This document shows, piece after piece, positions 9,393-18,757 of a stretch of DNA of 64,000 bases (its first letter is position 1; the number at the start of each line of letters is the position of its first letter). The translations under genes were made by a program, and so were the position numbers. This DNA comes from Calothrix sp. PCC 6303 (GTDB lineage: Bacteria > Cyanobacteriota > Cyanobacteriia > Cyanobacteriales > Nostocaceae): NCBI RefSeq assembly GCF_000317435.1, contig NC_019751.1, positions 2,976,001 to 3,040,000 of the forward strand. The letters run 5' to 3'. The notes beneath the pieces are model-generated. The model was not told the DNA's origin. It worked only from the letters and a program-made list of their open reading frames with translations, and searched no databases.

Positions 9393-10756
9393 CCTTTAGG
9401 AGTCGTGTAAAAATAAATTGATAAACTACGTTGAATTTCTAGGGCTAATTTGATAGTTCCATTCACCATGAAAAGTATCTTTTGTGATGGCAATAGCATT
9501 GAAGTCTTCATCGGATACTTTAATACCTATTTGATACTGATTTGGGTCTACTTGTGCGTGAACTGTTAAGCCATGTTTTGTACTTGTATTACCAATCAAG
9601 CTTACAATCACCATTAAGCTATCCAAGGGTCGTCCTCGCCAGTTTTGAGAAATATGGCAGAATAATCGATGCTCGATTCGATTCCATTTGCTAGTTCCAG
9701 GTGGAAAATGGCAAACGTGAACAGTTAATCCTGTTTGCTCCGCAAACTCTTGTAATTTCAGTTTCCAGAGGCGGCTACGGTAGCTATTACTACCTCCGCA
9801 ATCGGCTGTAATCAGAAGATGCTGACTATCTGGATATAATGGTTTTCCCATATTGAACCACCAATTCCGTATTGTCTCGACTGCAAACGATGCTGTGTCG
9901 TGGTCAATACCTACACTTACCCAAGCTTGATTATGTTGTAAATCGTATACGCCGTAAGGTATTGCTTTGCCTAACTCCGGGTCAACAAAGTCGTGAACTT
10001 TGACTTGAGTGGGTGACGAAGAAGGTTCCCACTCCACGCCAGAATTTTTATAGTTACCGATTAATTCTTTCTTCTTTGTGTCCACTGAAATTACTGGATG
10101 TTTCTGATTTTGGAACTGTCGTACAGTTCTATTAATGTGAACAAATTGCTGGTCTCTGTCAGGGTTATGTTTGCCTTCCTGAGTTTTGCGATTTCCTTGT
10201 AAGCTATAGCCCATACTTTTAAGTAAGGTTGAAACAGTTTTGCTGCATACCTTATGTCCCATGTTTTTTAACTCTGAAGCTAGTTTTGCTAAACTCTTAC
10301 AACTCCAACGCAGGGGTGATTCTGGGTCTCCACGGCTTGTTGGTTCTACCAAAGAGTCTAAATCTTGCTTTAAAGTTTTATCTGCCATCGTCAATTTTTT
10401 ACGTCCACCACCACGACTGCGTATCCTTGCCGTTTGCGTCGGATTTTCACTCGACAAAAGTAATTCTTCTATGCCTGAGCGAATGGTATTTTGACTTAAA
10501 CCTGTTGCCTCTGATACTGCTGTAATTCCCCCATATCCTAACCCCAAAGCCTCTGTTCCTGCCCAAATCCTACGTGTTCGTTCATTTAAGTAAGGGCTTA
10601 TTTCTCTGTATTTTTCTCTAATATTGATTACTGCACCCTGTTTGCGCATGATTTTTATACTGTCTTACTGTTGACATAATCCAGCATAAAATTTATTGGC
10701 AACCACTTGTTTGCTATCTTGAAGTTACGCAACTTATTTTTACATAACTCCTTAGG
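9393..10756 (-). mobile_element. ISAzo13-like insertion sequence
   Basis: A transposase gene is flanked by imperfect terminal inverted repeats. The left end near 9398-9420 reads AGGAGTCGTGTAAAAATAA and the right end near 10731-10754, reverse-complemented, reads AGGAGTTATGTAAAAATAA. The two differ at two of the 19 positions. The exact outermost bases and a target duplication could not be fixed by eye. The element lies between the orthocaspase gene and the 3' end of the exporter operon. Confidence 0.75.
9426..10649 (-). CDS. ISAzo13-family transposase
   Basis: The 407-residue product has an N-terminal helix-turn-helix region (ITAVSEATGLSQNTIRSGIEEL) and a long DDE catalytic domain. Likely acidic catalytic residues are in VISVDTKKKELIG, ITADCGGSNS and the later WNRIEHRLF segment (D, D, E). 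This layout matches the ISAzo13/Rhodopirellula-type transposases. The gene is full-length and uninterrupted and has matching inverted repeats around it, so the copy could still be active. It starts with ATG at 10649. It carries no cargo, and it would be mobilised by cut-and-paste chemistry typical of DDE enzymes. Confidence 0.88.
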   Translation of the reverse strand: MRKQGAVINIREKYREISPYLNERTRRIWAGTEALGLGYGGITAVSEATGLSQNTIRSGIEELLLSSENPTQTARIRSRGGGRKKLTMADKTLKQDLDSLVEPTSRGDPESPLRWSCKSLAKLASELKNMGHKVCSKTVSTLLKSMGYSLQGNRKTQEGKHNPDRDQQFVHINRTVRQFQNQKHPVISVDTKKKELIGNYKNSGVEWEPSSSPTQVKVHDFVDPELGKAIPYGVYDLQHNQAWVSVGIDHDTASFAVETIRNWWFNMGKPLYPDSQHLLITADCGGSNSYRSRLWKLKLQEFAEQTGLTVHVCHFPPGTSKWNRIEHRLFCHISQNWRGRPLDSLMVIVSLIGNTSTKHGLTVHAQVDPNQYQIGIKVSDEDFNAIAITKDTFHGEWNYQISPRNST

Positions 10757-10766
10757 CTAAAAAACA

Positions 10767-10820
10767 GGTTCTTCAGTACTTGTTATGCTAAATTATTAGC
10801 ATAACAAGTACTGAAGAACC
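10767..10820. terminator. Perfect 25-bp hairpin, probable bidirectional terminator
   Basis: A 25-bp perfect inverted repeat (10767-10791 and 10796-10820) encloses the four-base loop ATTA. On both strands it is followed by a T-run (CTAATTTTTT on +, TGTTTTTT on -). It sits just past the stop codon of the minus-strand exporter operon, so it can act as that operon's rho-independent terminator. It also separates the operon from the ISAzo13 element. Confidence 0.75.
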
Positions 10821-10875
10821 CTAATTTTTTAAGTTAATTGTTGGCTATTTTATTTTGAGGATATCAAATTTGTTG

Positions 10876-11613
10876 CTAATCTAAGTTTTTGCAAATTTCA
10901 ATTATCTCTATTTGCTGTTTTAACCAATCATCGAAAAATTCCGAACTAATGCGATCGCGCAATTTTTCGGTTAATTCTGGCTGAATAATTGCTTCGAGCA
11001 TAATTAAATGTACACCCTTAGATGAAATAATTGGTTTGAGTAGTTGGGGAGACTTAGCAGCAAAAACAGCCGCAGAAATCTCTGGTTTGAAATCGCGACG
11101 ATTTACTTGACCTCGATATCCACATTTGCGACGCAATTCTGTATCTTGAATATATTCACGAGCGACATCGTAGAAGCTAGTTTCACCAGCGTTAATGGCA
11201 TAGAATAACTCCATCGCTAAATCTTCATCATCTAAGATAATTTCATATATCACCGCATCAGTATAATTGAGTTGATTCTCAAAAAAATAGGGTTCGATTT
11301 TATCGGCAAATAAATGATAAGCTAATTTACCCGTAAGCAACTTAATATAAATCAATTCTTCAAAATCATCTAGAGAGAGAGCGTATTTTTCCAACCATCT
11401 CCAAGTATCTTCAGAACTAACTAGTTCATTGCTGAATCGGAAATTATCTGCTGCTTTCTGAAGATCCTCTGTTTCGACTTTAATGGACATTTCTGCTGCG
11501 GTATGTTCGATGATACTTCGAGCCGCAATCCTTTCGATTATTTCGGGAATTTGGCGAGTTTGCTTGATGTGATGTAAGATATCTTGGGCGTTAACTGTAA
11601 TTTTTTCGAGCAT
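10876..11613 (-). CDS. PpiC/parvulin-type peptidylprolyl isomerase of the exporter operon
   Basis: A 245-residue protein with a helical N-terminal part and a parvulin-like domain at about residues 125-225 (VIYEIILDDEDLAMELF, then DTELRRKCGYRG, and GVHLIMLEAI near the end). The layout is that of SurA/PpiC-like isomerases but without an obvious signal peptide. It is the last gene of the minus-strand operon after the HlyD adaptor (211-bp gap) and ends just before a strong hairpin. In cyanobacteria such isomerases often accompany C39-peptidase ABC exporters and are thought to help keep or fold the exported peptide. The family call is good, the substrate unknown. Confidence 0.8.
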   Translation of the reverse strand: MLEKITVNAQDILHHIKQTRQIPEIIERIAARSIIEHTAAEMSIKVETEDLQKAADNFRFSNELVSSEDTWRWLEKYALSLDDFEELIYIKLLTGKLAYHLFADKIEPYFFENQLNYTDAVIYEIILDDEDLAMELFYAINAGETSFYDVAREYIQDTELRRKCGYRGQVNRRDFKPEISAAVFAAKSPQLLKPIISSKGVHLIMLEAIIQPELTEKLRDRISSEFFDDWLKQQIEIIEICKNLD

Positions 11614-11824
11614 AATTTATTCCTCAACTAAGTGTTAGTTAAACTGAATGTTACTGAAATAAGGCAAAATGAATTAATTAATTTTGCGCGTATAGTCTAA
11701 CGAGCATTAAATAAACGCGTAGCGAGTCTTTCAGACTCGTGAATTGCAAGGGTTTTAGAAATTTGACATTTTTTACATAGTTAGCTTTATTTGAGCCAAC
11801 CAACTTAAATAACTTAGTAATTAT

Positions 11825-13336
11825 TTAATTTCCCTGTCGTAATTGTTTGAATGGATCGATAATAAAATCGATAATTCGACGCTGACGGGTGATGACTTCT
11901 GCCGTTGCTGTATCACCGGGACGCAGTGGTATACATTGATTCTTATTCTGAATACAATTACTTTTTAGAGAAATTTCTAGATCATATGCAGCAGTTCTGC
12001 CATTTCCTGTATCGATTTCTAATGTAGTTGGAGAAATTTCTAAAAGTTCTCCTTCGAGAATTCCATAATCTTGAAAAGGATAGGCATCAAATTTAATTTT
12101 TACTAGTAATCCTTTGCGTAAAGAACCACTTGCAGATGTCGGTATTTGGGCACGAATAATTAAAGGCGAGTTTTCTGGTGCAATTTCTGCAACCATTGTT
12201 CCAGCTTGTACTACTGCACCAGGACGTTGAATTGGTAATTGAAATACCTTACCTGCGATTGGGGCTTTTAAGATACGCTGTTGTAGCTGTAATGACAGGC
12301 TATTTATTTGACTATTAGACTGGGCAATTTCTGCCTGTAATGTAGTCATATCCGTATCGAGATTCTTCAATTGTTCTTCGCTTCTGAAAACTGCAAGTTT
12401 CCCAGAATGGATTAACGTTTGATAGCCTTGCTGTTGTTCTTTTAGCTGCAAATATGATTGTTTGATTTCTGCTTTTGCCTGACTTATTGTACGTTGATAG
12501 CTACTTTGTTGTTCAGCTAAACGTAAATTAGCCTGTTTAATATCGGATTTACTTTGCTCGAATGATCTCTGTCTGTCTTTAGCAATATCTTCTTTTTCGA
12601 CAACGTTAATTTCGGGAATTACACCTTCCTGTTTAAGTTTACTGTACCGTTCTAATTCCCTTTCAGCACTTTTTAAACTTGTTGCTAGTAATTTACTTGC
12701 AGTTGTTGTTTGTTCTATCGATTGCCGTGCTTGATTTACCTGGGTTTGCTTTTCTTCTTTTTGAATTTCGTAGGAATTTTTCAGAGTGGTAAAATTTTGT
12801 TGTGCTTGGTCAATTTGAGCTTGTTTTTCTAATGCTTGAGCTTGATTTTGTTGCTTTTGTGTTGCTATGGATATAACCAATTGATTCTTTAAGATATATA
12901 ATTGCGATCGCCTGTTTAATTGTCCTTCCAATCTTTCTTTTGCCTGTCGCAATTCGGACTTAGCTATTTCCGTATCTAATATTAATATTGGTTCTCCAGC
13001 TTTGACTGTAGCCCCTTCTTTAATTGGAATCGCAGTCACGGTTCCTGCAACTGCGCTATCTAATTTAAATGTTTTCCCTTTCGGCTCAATTTTACCTCTG
13101 GCACTACCAGTTTCATCAACTTTAAATAACATTGCCCAAGGTAAGGAAATTGAAAGAAATGCTATCAAAAAGTATAGGATTCCCCTTGTCCAAACTTGGG
13201 GTAAACTGTCGAGCAGATCTTTAGTATGTTCCGACCAATCAGGAGATAAGTTATGTATTTCTGGAGATGAATCATTTTCTAGATTTGGTCTATTGATGAA
13301 AGTCTTTTTAATCTCATCGTTGAATATATCTGACAT
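11825..13336 (-). CDS. HlyD-family periplasmic adaptor (membrane fusion protein)
   Basis: This 503-residue protein has one transmembrane helix at about residues 53-72 (GILYFLIAFLSISLPWAML), a lipoyl-like half-motif (GTVTAIPIKEGATVKAGEPIL), and a long Gln-rich coiled coil (about 140-350). The second lipoyl half (LKAPIAGKVFQLPIQRPGAVV) and a beta-barrel domain follow. That is the classical adaptor layout linking an inner-membrane ABC exporter to an outer-membrane channel. It lies directly downstream of the exporter gene with only ~120 bp between, a gap that holds a tiny reading frame. A TolC partner is not in the window and is presumably encoded elsewhere. Confidence 0.93.
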   Translation of the reverse strand: MSDIFNDEIKKTFINRPNLENDSSPEIHNLSPDWSEHTKDLLDSLPQVWTRGILYFLIAFLSISLPWAMLFKVDETGSARGKIEPKGKTFKLDSAVAGTVTAIPIKEGATVKAGEPILILDTEIAKSELRQAKERLEGQLNRRSQLYILKNQLVISIATQKQQNQAQALEKQAQIDQAQQNFTTLKNSYEIQKEEKQTQVNQARQSIEQTTTASKLLATSLKSAERELERYSKLKQEGVIPEINVVEKEDIAKDRQRSFEQSKSDIKQANLRLAEQQSSYQRTISQAKAEIKQSYLQLKEQQQGYQTLIHSGKLAVFRSEEQLKNLDTDMTTLQAEIAQSNSQINSLSLQLQQRILKAPIAGKVFQLPIQRPGAVVQAGTMVAEIAPENSPLIIRAQIPTSASGSLRKGLLVKIKFDAYPFQDYGILEGELLEISPTTLEIDTGNGRTAAYDLEISLKSNCIQNKNQCIPLRPGDTATAEVITRQRRIIDFIIDPFKQLRQGN

Positions 13337-13386
13337 AATTTTCCCTTAACATTATTTTTTACTACTAAAAAATCAAATTGGATAAT

Positions 13387-13446
13387 CTAATTATTTCTGC
13401 GTTCAAAAGCAGACATACTACTTGCCGCATAGATAATATTTTCCAT
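13387..13446 (-). CDS. Possible 19-residue micro-ORF between exporter and adaptor genes
   Basis: In the 122-bp gap between the ABC exporter and the HlyD gene a small frame runs ATG to TAG on the operon strand, encoding MENIIYAASSMSAFERRNN. It has no double-glycine leader and is too short to be a classical C39 substrate. A chance ORF is quite possible. It is recorded because of its position inside the operon. Confidence 0.25.
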   Translation of the reverse strand: MENIIYAASSMSAFERRNN

Positions 13447-13458
13447 CCCATTATTGGC

Positions 13459-16206
13459 TCATATTGAAGCGTCTAATTGCTGCTGATTCAGATAGAAGTA
13501 ATGTCCGTGTTTCGCCATTAATTCTTCATGATTACCACTTTCGATTAGTACCCCCTTATCTAGTACCAAAATTAAATCAGCATTCCTCACAGTAGAAAGA
13601 CGGTGAGCTATTATTAAAGTGCTTCTTCCTTGAAGAAACTTACTAAAATTCTTTTGAATAATTCTTTCCGATTCCGTATCTAAATGGGAAGTTGCTTCAT
13701 CTAAAATGAGCAGTTGAGGATTTCCTAATAATGCCCTGGCAATGGCAATTCTTTGTTTTTGTCCTCCAGATAATAACCCTCCACCTTCACCAATTTGAGT
13801 TTCGTAACCCATCGGTAACTTTTGAATAAATTCGTCTGCTCCTGCGATAGTTGCGGCTTCAACTATTTCTGTAAAAGTTGCATCTGGATTTCCCAAATTA
13901 ATATTTTCGCGAATCGTACTACCAAATAAAAATGTGTCCTGATCAACTACTCCCACCTGTTGCCGTAGGGAACGCAAAGAAATATTAGTAAGATCATATT
14001 CATCAATTAAAACTCTGCCATCGGTAGGAATATATAAACCTAAAGCTAACTTAGAAATTGTCGTTTTTCCCGAACCGCTACGTCCAACTAATGCCACCAT
14101 TTGCCCCGGCTTGATATGAAAGCTGAGATTTTCAATCACATTACTATCGCTTTCTATATCGTAGCGAAATGTGACGTTTTCAAAGCGAACGTCTCCTTGA
14201 AGACTCGATAGATATTTTCGTGTTTGCTGCTGGAGGTCTTCCTCTACTTCCGTATCCAGCACATCATTGATTCGCTCCATTGCAATTACTACTTCCTGTA
14301 GTTGATTCCATAACACTGCCAATCGTTGAAAAGGACTAATAATAGTACCAAGTAGCATATTAAAAGCTACAAGTTGCCCGATCGATAATTGATTTTGAAT
14401 TACTAAATGCGCTCCAAACCATAATAATGCCGTAGTGGCGATCGCTTGAATTGTGTTGCTGCAAATTTGCAAGCGATTGTTAATTAATCTCCCTGAAAAA
14501 TCAGTTTTAACGGCTGTATATAATAACTCCTCCCAATGCCAGCGCACGCTTTGCTCAACAGCTGCTGATTTTACTGTTCGTATGCCAGTAATAGCTTCGA
14601 TTAAATAACTATTTTCCTTGTTATAGGAACCAAATATTTCCCTAGAAACCTTTTTTAAAAATGGCGTAGAAATCAACGCAAGTATAAAAAATGGTGGCAC
14701 AATTACCAAAGCGAGCAATGCCATCTGCCAGCTATACCAAAACATCAAACCAATGTAGATAAAAATCGTCAATAAATCTAATAAAATTGATATGGCTTCA
14801 CCCGATAAAAATCGTCGAATTTTACGATTTTCCTCAATTCTGGAAATAATATCTCCGACATATCTGGTTTCAAAAAAGCTTAAAGGTAATTGTAGGGTGT
14901 GGCGAATAAATCCCACAATTAAAGCTACGTCTAATCTATTTGCTGTATGGTCTAATAAATATTGCCTCAAACCAGTAATTGCCACCCGAAATAAATTAAA
15001 AATTAGCAATCCTAACCCAACAGCGGTTAGAGTTAATTCCGAACGCTGAACGACGACCCGATCGAGAATTAATTGGGTAAATAAGGGAGTAATTAATCCA
15101 AATATTTGAATAAACAAAGAAGCCATAAATATTTCCAGCATTACCAACCCGTGGGGTTGGAGTAAATCAAAGAATTGCCAGAAAGGATTTGTTGCTTCTT
15201 TTGCATCTTTCAATAAAACCGTCGGTTCCAATATCAAAGCATACCCAGTCCAACCAGCTTGAAATTCCCTATGGGTAAGCTGACGTTGACCGATCGCCGG
15301 ATCTCCCACGATGACGTATTTTTTGCTAATCTCGTAGACGACAACGTAGTGTTTACCCTCCCAATGGGCGATCGCAGGTAATTTTTGCTGCCCCAGTCGA
15401 TCCAAACTCGCTTTTACCGGTCTAGTATTAAATCCGATACTTTCTGCTGCTACCACTAATCCTCGCAACGATGCACCATTACGATCGACATTGGCAATAT
15501 CTCGAATACGGTTGATACTAAAGCGTTTTCCCCAATATCTAGAAACCATCACCAAACAAGCCGCACCACAATCGGTACTACTGTGTTGGGCAAAATATGG
15601 ATAGTTTTTGGTGACATGCTGCCACAAATGTCCCACTTTTTGACTGGGGTTGGGAAAGTAGGCTTTACCTATTTTTTTCTGTGTTTTTTCATCAACTGGA
15701 GTTGGCAAATCCCTCCCATGAGAAATATCTTCTTGTCGCTCGAATTGCCATGAAGAGAGGTCGGCAATTGGCTGGGTGGTATCAAAATGGACGAATGCAG
15801 AATTAGTGATGTCTGCTTGCCTGCGTAAATGGTCGTGAATTTGCGGATACTTTGTCATCAAGGCTGACAGTACCACTCGATCGATAAAAGCTAGATGTAA
15901 ATTAATGCTTGCTCTGGCTACGTATGGGAAGAAATCGACTTCTGGAAATAAACTAAACTCACCAAATGACGCTCCCGTTTCCAAAGTTGCGATTAATTCG
16001 CCAGTATCATCCAGTAGTCGTACTTTGCCACTTAAGATAATATAGATACCCGATTTAACATCCGTATCAGCAATGATTTTTCCAACTTTGGGAGAAATAT
16101 ATTGAATTTTATCTAGACATTCTTGGAATTCTTTTGCTGGGAGTGGATAACCCAGTGCGGTATTTAATTGTAGAGAATTTAGGATTTCGCTTAGATTTTT
16201 GGACAT
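13459..16206 (-). CDS. Cyclic-nucleotide-binding / C39-peptidase ABC exporter
   Basis: The 915-residue protein has four modules. Residues ~30-145 form a CAP_ED/cyclic-nucleotide-binding-like domain (SGKVRLLDDTGE, GASFGEFSLF). Residues ~200-330 form a C39 peptidase with Cys213 in TDCGAAC, His285 in GKHYVVVY and Asp301 in VGDPAIG. Residues ~350-640 hold six membrane helices. Residues ~670-915 form the ATPase: Walker A near 707-715 (GRSGSGKTT), LSGGQ at 811-815, Walker B LLILDE at 831-836, H-loop His867. Such proteins cut the leader from a peptide and export it. The N-terminal sensor suggests control by a second messenger, although ligand binding is not proven. It heads a set with HlyD and PpiC genes and follows an HTH gene by 45 bp. 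Confidence 0.93.
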   Translation of the reverse strand: MSKNLSEILNSLQLNTALGYPLPAKEFQECLDKIQYISPKVGKIIADTDVKSGIYIILSGKVRLLDDTGELIATLETGASFGEFSLFPEVDFFPYVARASINLHLAFIDRVVLSALMTKYPQIHDHLRRQADITNSAFVHFDTTQPIADLSSWQFERQEDISHGRDLPTPVDEKTQKKIGKAYFPNPSQKVGHLWQHVTKNYPYFAQHSSTDCGAACLVMVSRYWGKRFSINRIRDIANVDRNGASLRGLVVAAESIGFNTRPVKASLDRLGQQKLPAIAHWEGKHYVVVYEISKKYVIVGDPAIGQRQLTHREFQAGWTGYALILEPTVLLKDAKEATNPFWQFFDLLQPHGLVMLEIFMASLFIQIFGLITPLFTQLILDRVVVQRSELTLTAVGLGLLIFNLFRVAITGLRQYLLDHTANRLDVALIVGFIRHTLQLPLSFFETRYVGDIISRIEENRKIRRFLSGEAISILLDLLTIFIYIGLMFWYSWQMALLALVIVPPFFILALISTPFLKKVSREIFGSYNKENSYLIEAITGIRTVKSAAVEQSVRWHWEELLYTAVKTDFSGRLINNRLQICSNTIQAIATTALLWFGAHLVIQNQLSIGQLVAFNMLLGTIISPFQRLAVLWNQLQEVVIAMERINDVLDTEVEEDLQQQTRKYLSSLQGDVRFENVTFRYDIESDSNVIENLSFHIKPGQMVALVGRSGSGKTTISKLALGLYIPTDGRVLIDEYDLTNISLRSLRQQVGVVDQDTFLFGSTIRENINLGNPDATFTEIVEAATIAGADEFIQKLPMGYETQIGEGGGLLSGGQKQRIAIARALLGNPQLLILDEATSHLDTESERIIQKNFSKFLQGRSTLIIAHRLSTVRNADLILVLDKGVLIESGNHEELMAKHGHYFYLNQQQLDASI

Positions 16207-16251
16207 GAATTATATATAATTTTGAATACTTACGTGACTACTTGGGGAAAA

Positions 16252-16836
16252 TTATTTTTCTATTTCTAACACAGTTAAATCGGGGTAAATTCTTAATTTT
16301 TCAACCTGGAGATCAGAAATATAAATTTTTGCTTCTGAGGTTTTTTCCATGTTTTCAATTATCCCTAATTCACCAGAGATATTTGCTTTGGAGATAGTCG
16401 ATAACCCCATTTGCTTGAGAACTCGTTTGAGATGGCGATCGCTAACCTCAATTCCCAATTCCTTTGCTAGGTGCTTTGCCAACCAACCTACCGTCCAGCG
16501 TTTAAACCCGTAACCGCAATCACGGGGACTCATAGCAAGCAATTCCTGCAACCGCTCTATATATTTACTATCGATCGCCTTCGGACGACCGAGGGGACAA
16601 TCTTGCCATTGATGAGCCATTCCCGCACGAGCAATATGCATCCAATGTCTTGCTGTTGCCGGACAACATCCAACAATCCGACAAATTTCTACTTGGGTCT
16701 TACCTTCATCTGCCAGCAACATAATTTCAATCCGCTGACGGTAGGAGTTAGATAAATTTTCCTGCTGTTTTTTTTGCAGAAATTTACGTTGGAATGAAGT
16801 TAAATATTTACCTGCTGAATTATTAGTTATATTCAT
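16252..16836 (-). CDS. Helix-turn-helix protein related to IS630 transposase N-termini
   Basis: This 194-residue protein contains two HTH-like units. One is near residues 40-70 (RIEIMLLADEGKTQVEICRIVG) and a winged-helix-like one near 105-150 (GWLAKHLAKELGIEVSDRHLKRVL). The pattern matches the DNA-binding half of IS630-type transposases, but no DDE catalytic domain follows and there are no inverted repeats. The tail is a short unique stretch with EKLRIYPDLTVLEIEK. It is the first gene of the minus-strand exporter operon, 45 bp upstream of the ABC gene, so it is more likely a domesticated regulator than an insertion-sequence relic. The target promoter is probably its own, in 16837-17237. Confidence 0.7.
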   Translation of the reverse strand: MNITNNSAGKYLTSFQRKFLQKKQQENLSNSYRQRIEIMLLADEGKTQVEICRIVGCCPATARHWMHIARAGMAHQWQDCPLGRPKAIDSKYIERLQELLAMSPRDCGYGFKRWTVGWLAKHLAKELGIEVSDRHLKRVLKQMGLSTISKANISGELGIIENMEKTSEAKIYISDLQVEKLRIYPDLTVLEIEK

Positions 16837-17237
16837 TGCTATTCACTTCCCATTGATCGAAATTACGAGATTTGCTTAAAAGTTCACTAAGTAGGGAATG
16901 GACAAGCACTAACCCGTACTTGGCAAATTTTATTTCATCTTTCAGAAACAATCGAACTATCGATATATGCACCATAGTTGAATTAAATATTAGGTTCTAA
17001 TTAGTTATATTTCTGACCCGCTTGGGGGGTATGCAGTTTTAATACATAATCTTTGAGCCATGTTCAGAAATACAGCACTCCCAGATTCGATTGAGATGAT
17101 TTCTCAGTAATGCTGTTGTAGATATCACAACAATGGTTTCTCGTTATAGCGATCGCTTATACCAATTTAAGATGAAGACGCGTAGAAATAACCCCACCCA
17201 CTTACTCCTACTTCAATCTGATGGACATTTTAGCCAT
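16837..17237. other. Intergenic region, presumed promoter of the exporter operon
   Basis: About 400 bp without a convincing gene lie upstream of the HTH gene. The stretch is A+T-rich with a HIP1 site near 17150. A promoter for the minus-strand operon is expected here but I could not pick clear -35/-10 boxes. No small peptide with a double-glycine leader was recognised. Confidence 0.4.
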
Positions 17238-17854
17238 ACCCCTGTTAAGGTGTACTCTAAAAAATAGTACATTTACGTCTGTAAAGCTTGCGGGAGAGGA
17301 GTTTCAACCAGGCTCGATGTTTGTTGTTCTAGCCTAGAATGCCTGCTCTGGCGTTGTTTATCAGCTAGAAGCCGAGCAGTAGAGACATGAGGACGGTTAG
17401 GTTCTTTTTTTCTTTTTGGTTGGGACTTTTTTTGAGCTTTGGGACTGGAAGCAAAGCGTTTGAGGTCAACTTTCGCAGCCCATTGTTTTAGCAACTCGGT
17501 AAAAGTAGGCAAACTTAGGTGAGTTACAAATTTCCATTCAACGTCGGGAATCGCAATCATCATACCTGTGTAGGTGCTTTGAATTTCCTCGACTAAATAA
17601 TAATTGGAAACACCTGCATTAATTTTTCCTTGCCCGTGGACGCTACGCAATGCTGCTTGAATCACAGATAAAATATTGTAGGCGACTAGTGCCATACAAA
17701 AGCTAAATAAAGCAGCTCTGGGATAACCTAAAGTCTTAATTTCGCATTCAAGAGTATCGCTAACGACTTGAAATAAACCCTCAACGCTCCAGCGTTTAAG
17801 ATAAATATTTTTCAATACAAAAATAAAACCGGGCGTAATATAGGTCACTTTCAT
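17238..17854 (-). pseudogene. IS4-type transposase, 3' fragment
   Basis: Only the last 193 codons (17273-17854) of an IS4-like transposase remain. The C-terminal signature YLKRWSVEGLFQ (the Y-R-E part of the YREK motif) is visible, followed by a basic tail (QPKRKKEPNR). The DDE core is missing, and upstream the frame runs back only a few codons to a stop. At the 5' side the fragment abuts the Tn7-like relic at ~17850. Just beyond the stop codon the motif ACCCCTGTTAAGGTG (17238-17252) is probably the element's terminus. The identical 15-mer recurs alone at 33456-33470. Inactive. Confidence 0.75.
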
Positions 17855-18757
17855 ACTCCGGATTTCTTTGTATTACGGAATGATGGAGCCTGTTGGGAAG
17901 AGTGGAAAACAGTTCGTGAATTAGAGAAATTAGCAGAAAAATATCCAGGACGCTACCAAAAAACACTTAACGGTTGTTGGCGCTGCCCACCCGGAGAAGC
18001 ACACGCATCAAAATTTGGTCTAAAATACTGCGTTCGCACTTCGGCAGAATTGAATCCCGTCTTTACCCAGAACTTAATGTTTTTAGAGGATTACCTCGGA
18101 TTCAAATCAAACCTGGCAACAAATATCACGGATTCAGTTCTAGCTGGAGAACGCTTACACCGAAGAATTGCTTATAACGAAGATTTTCTCATGGCAACAC
18201 GTCCCAGCACCCCCAAAGGCAAGGCTAAGGTTCAGCCGGGACACGGGATTAAAGTCAATTATATTTATTATTGGAGTGATGCTTTCCGCAATCCAAATGT
18301 CAAAAAAACCGACGTACCAGTACGCTACGACCCTTTTGATATGGGAGTTGCTTATGCGTATGTTGAGAAGCGTTGGGTGAGGTGCATTTCTCAGTATTAC
18401 AGTACTTTTGTTGGACGCACCGAAAAAGAAGTGTTGCTAGCCGCACAGGAAATTAGGCTATATTCCAAACGTAACGCAACTTCTACTAATTTGAATGCGA
18501 AACGTTTGGCTGACTTTATCGCGTCGGTAATTGAACACGAAGCCCTGCTGATGCAGAGATTGCGCGATTTGGAAAATAAAGTTGTGATTGAAAACTGTTG
18601 CCATCCAACGGACATTGGAACGCAATTAAACCCAGATTTCTCACACACACGAACGGTAGAGCCAACTATCGATGTTTTAGTATCCTCAGAAGCGTCAACA
18701 GTCAATGCCTCAGTTTTGGACATTACACAACTACCAATATTAGAGGAATACTGTTAA
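17852..18757 (+). pseudogene. Tn7-like TnsA-TnsB relic: TnsA endonuclease segment joined to TnsB C-terminus
   Basis: A frame open from ~17852 begins with HTPDFFVLR and WEEWKTVREL. These match the catalytic Asp/Lys region of TnsA-type endonucleases, followed by WRCPPGEA and FLEDYL. Within ~20 residues it switches to a TnsB/Mu-type C-terminal region: RIAYNEDFLMATRPSTPKG, VNYIYYWSDAFR, VPVRYDPFDMGVAYAYVEKR. The DDE integrase core expected between them is absent, so an in-frame deletion (junction about 18100-18140) seems to have fused the ends of a fused-type TnsAB gene. Such fused TnsAB proteins occur in some cyanobacterial Tn7-like and CRISPR-associated transposons. The 5' end is lost at the IS4 fragment. 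Inactive by inference. Confidence 0.7.
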
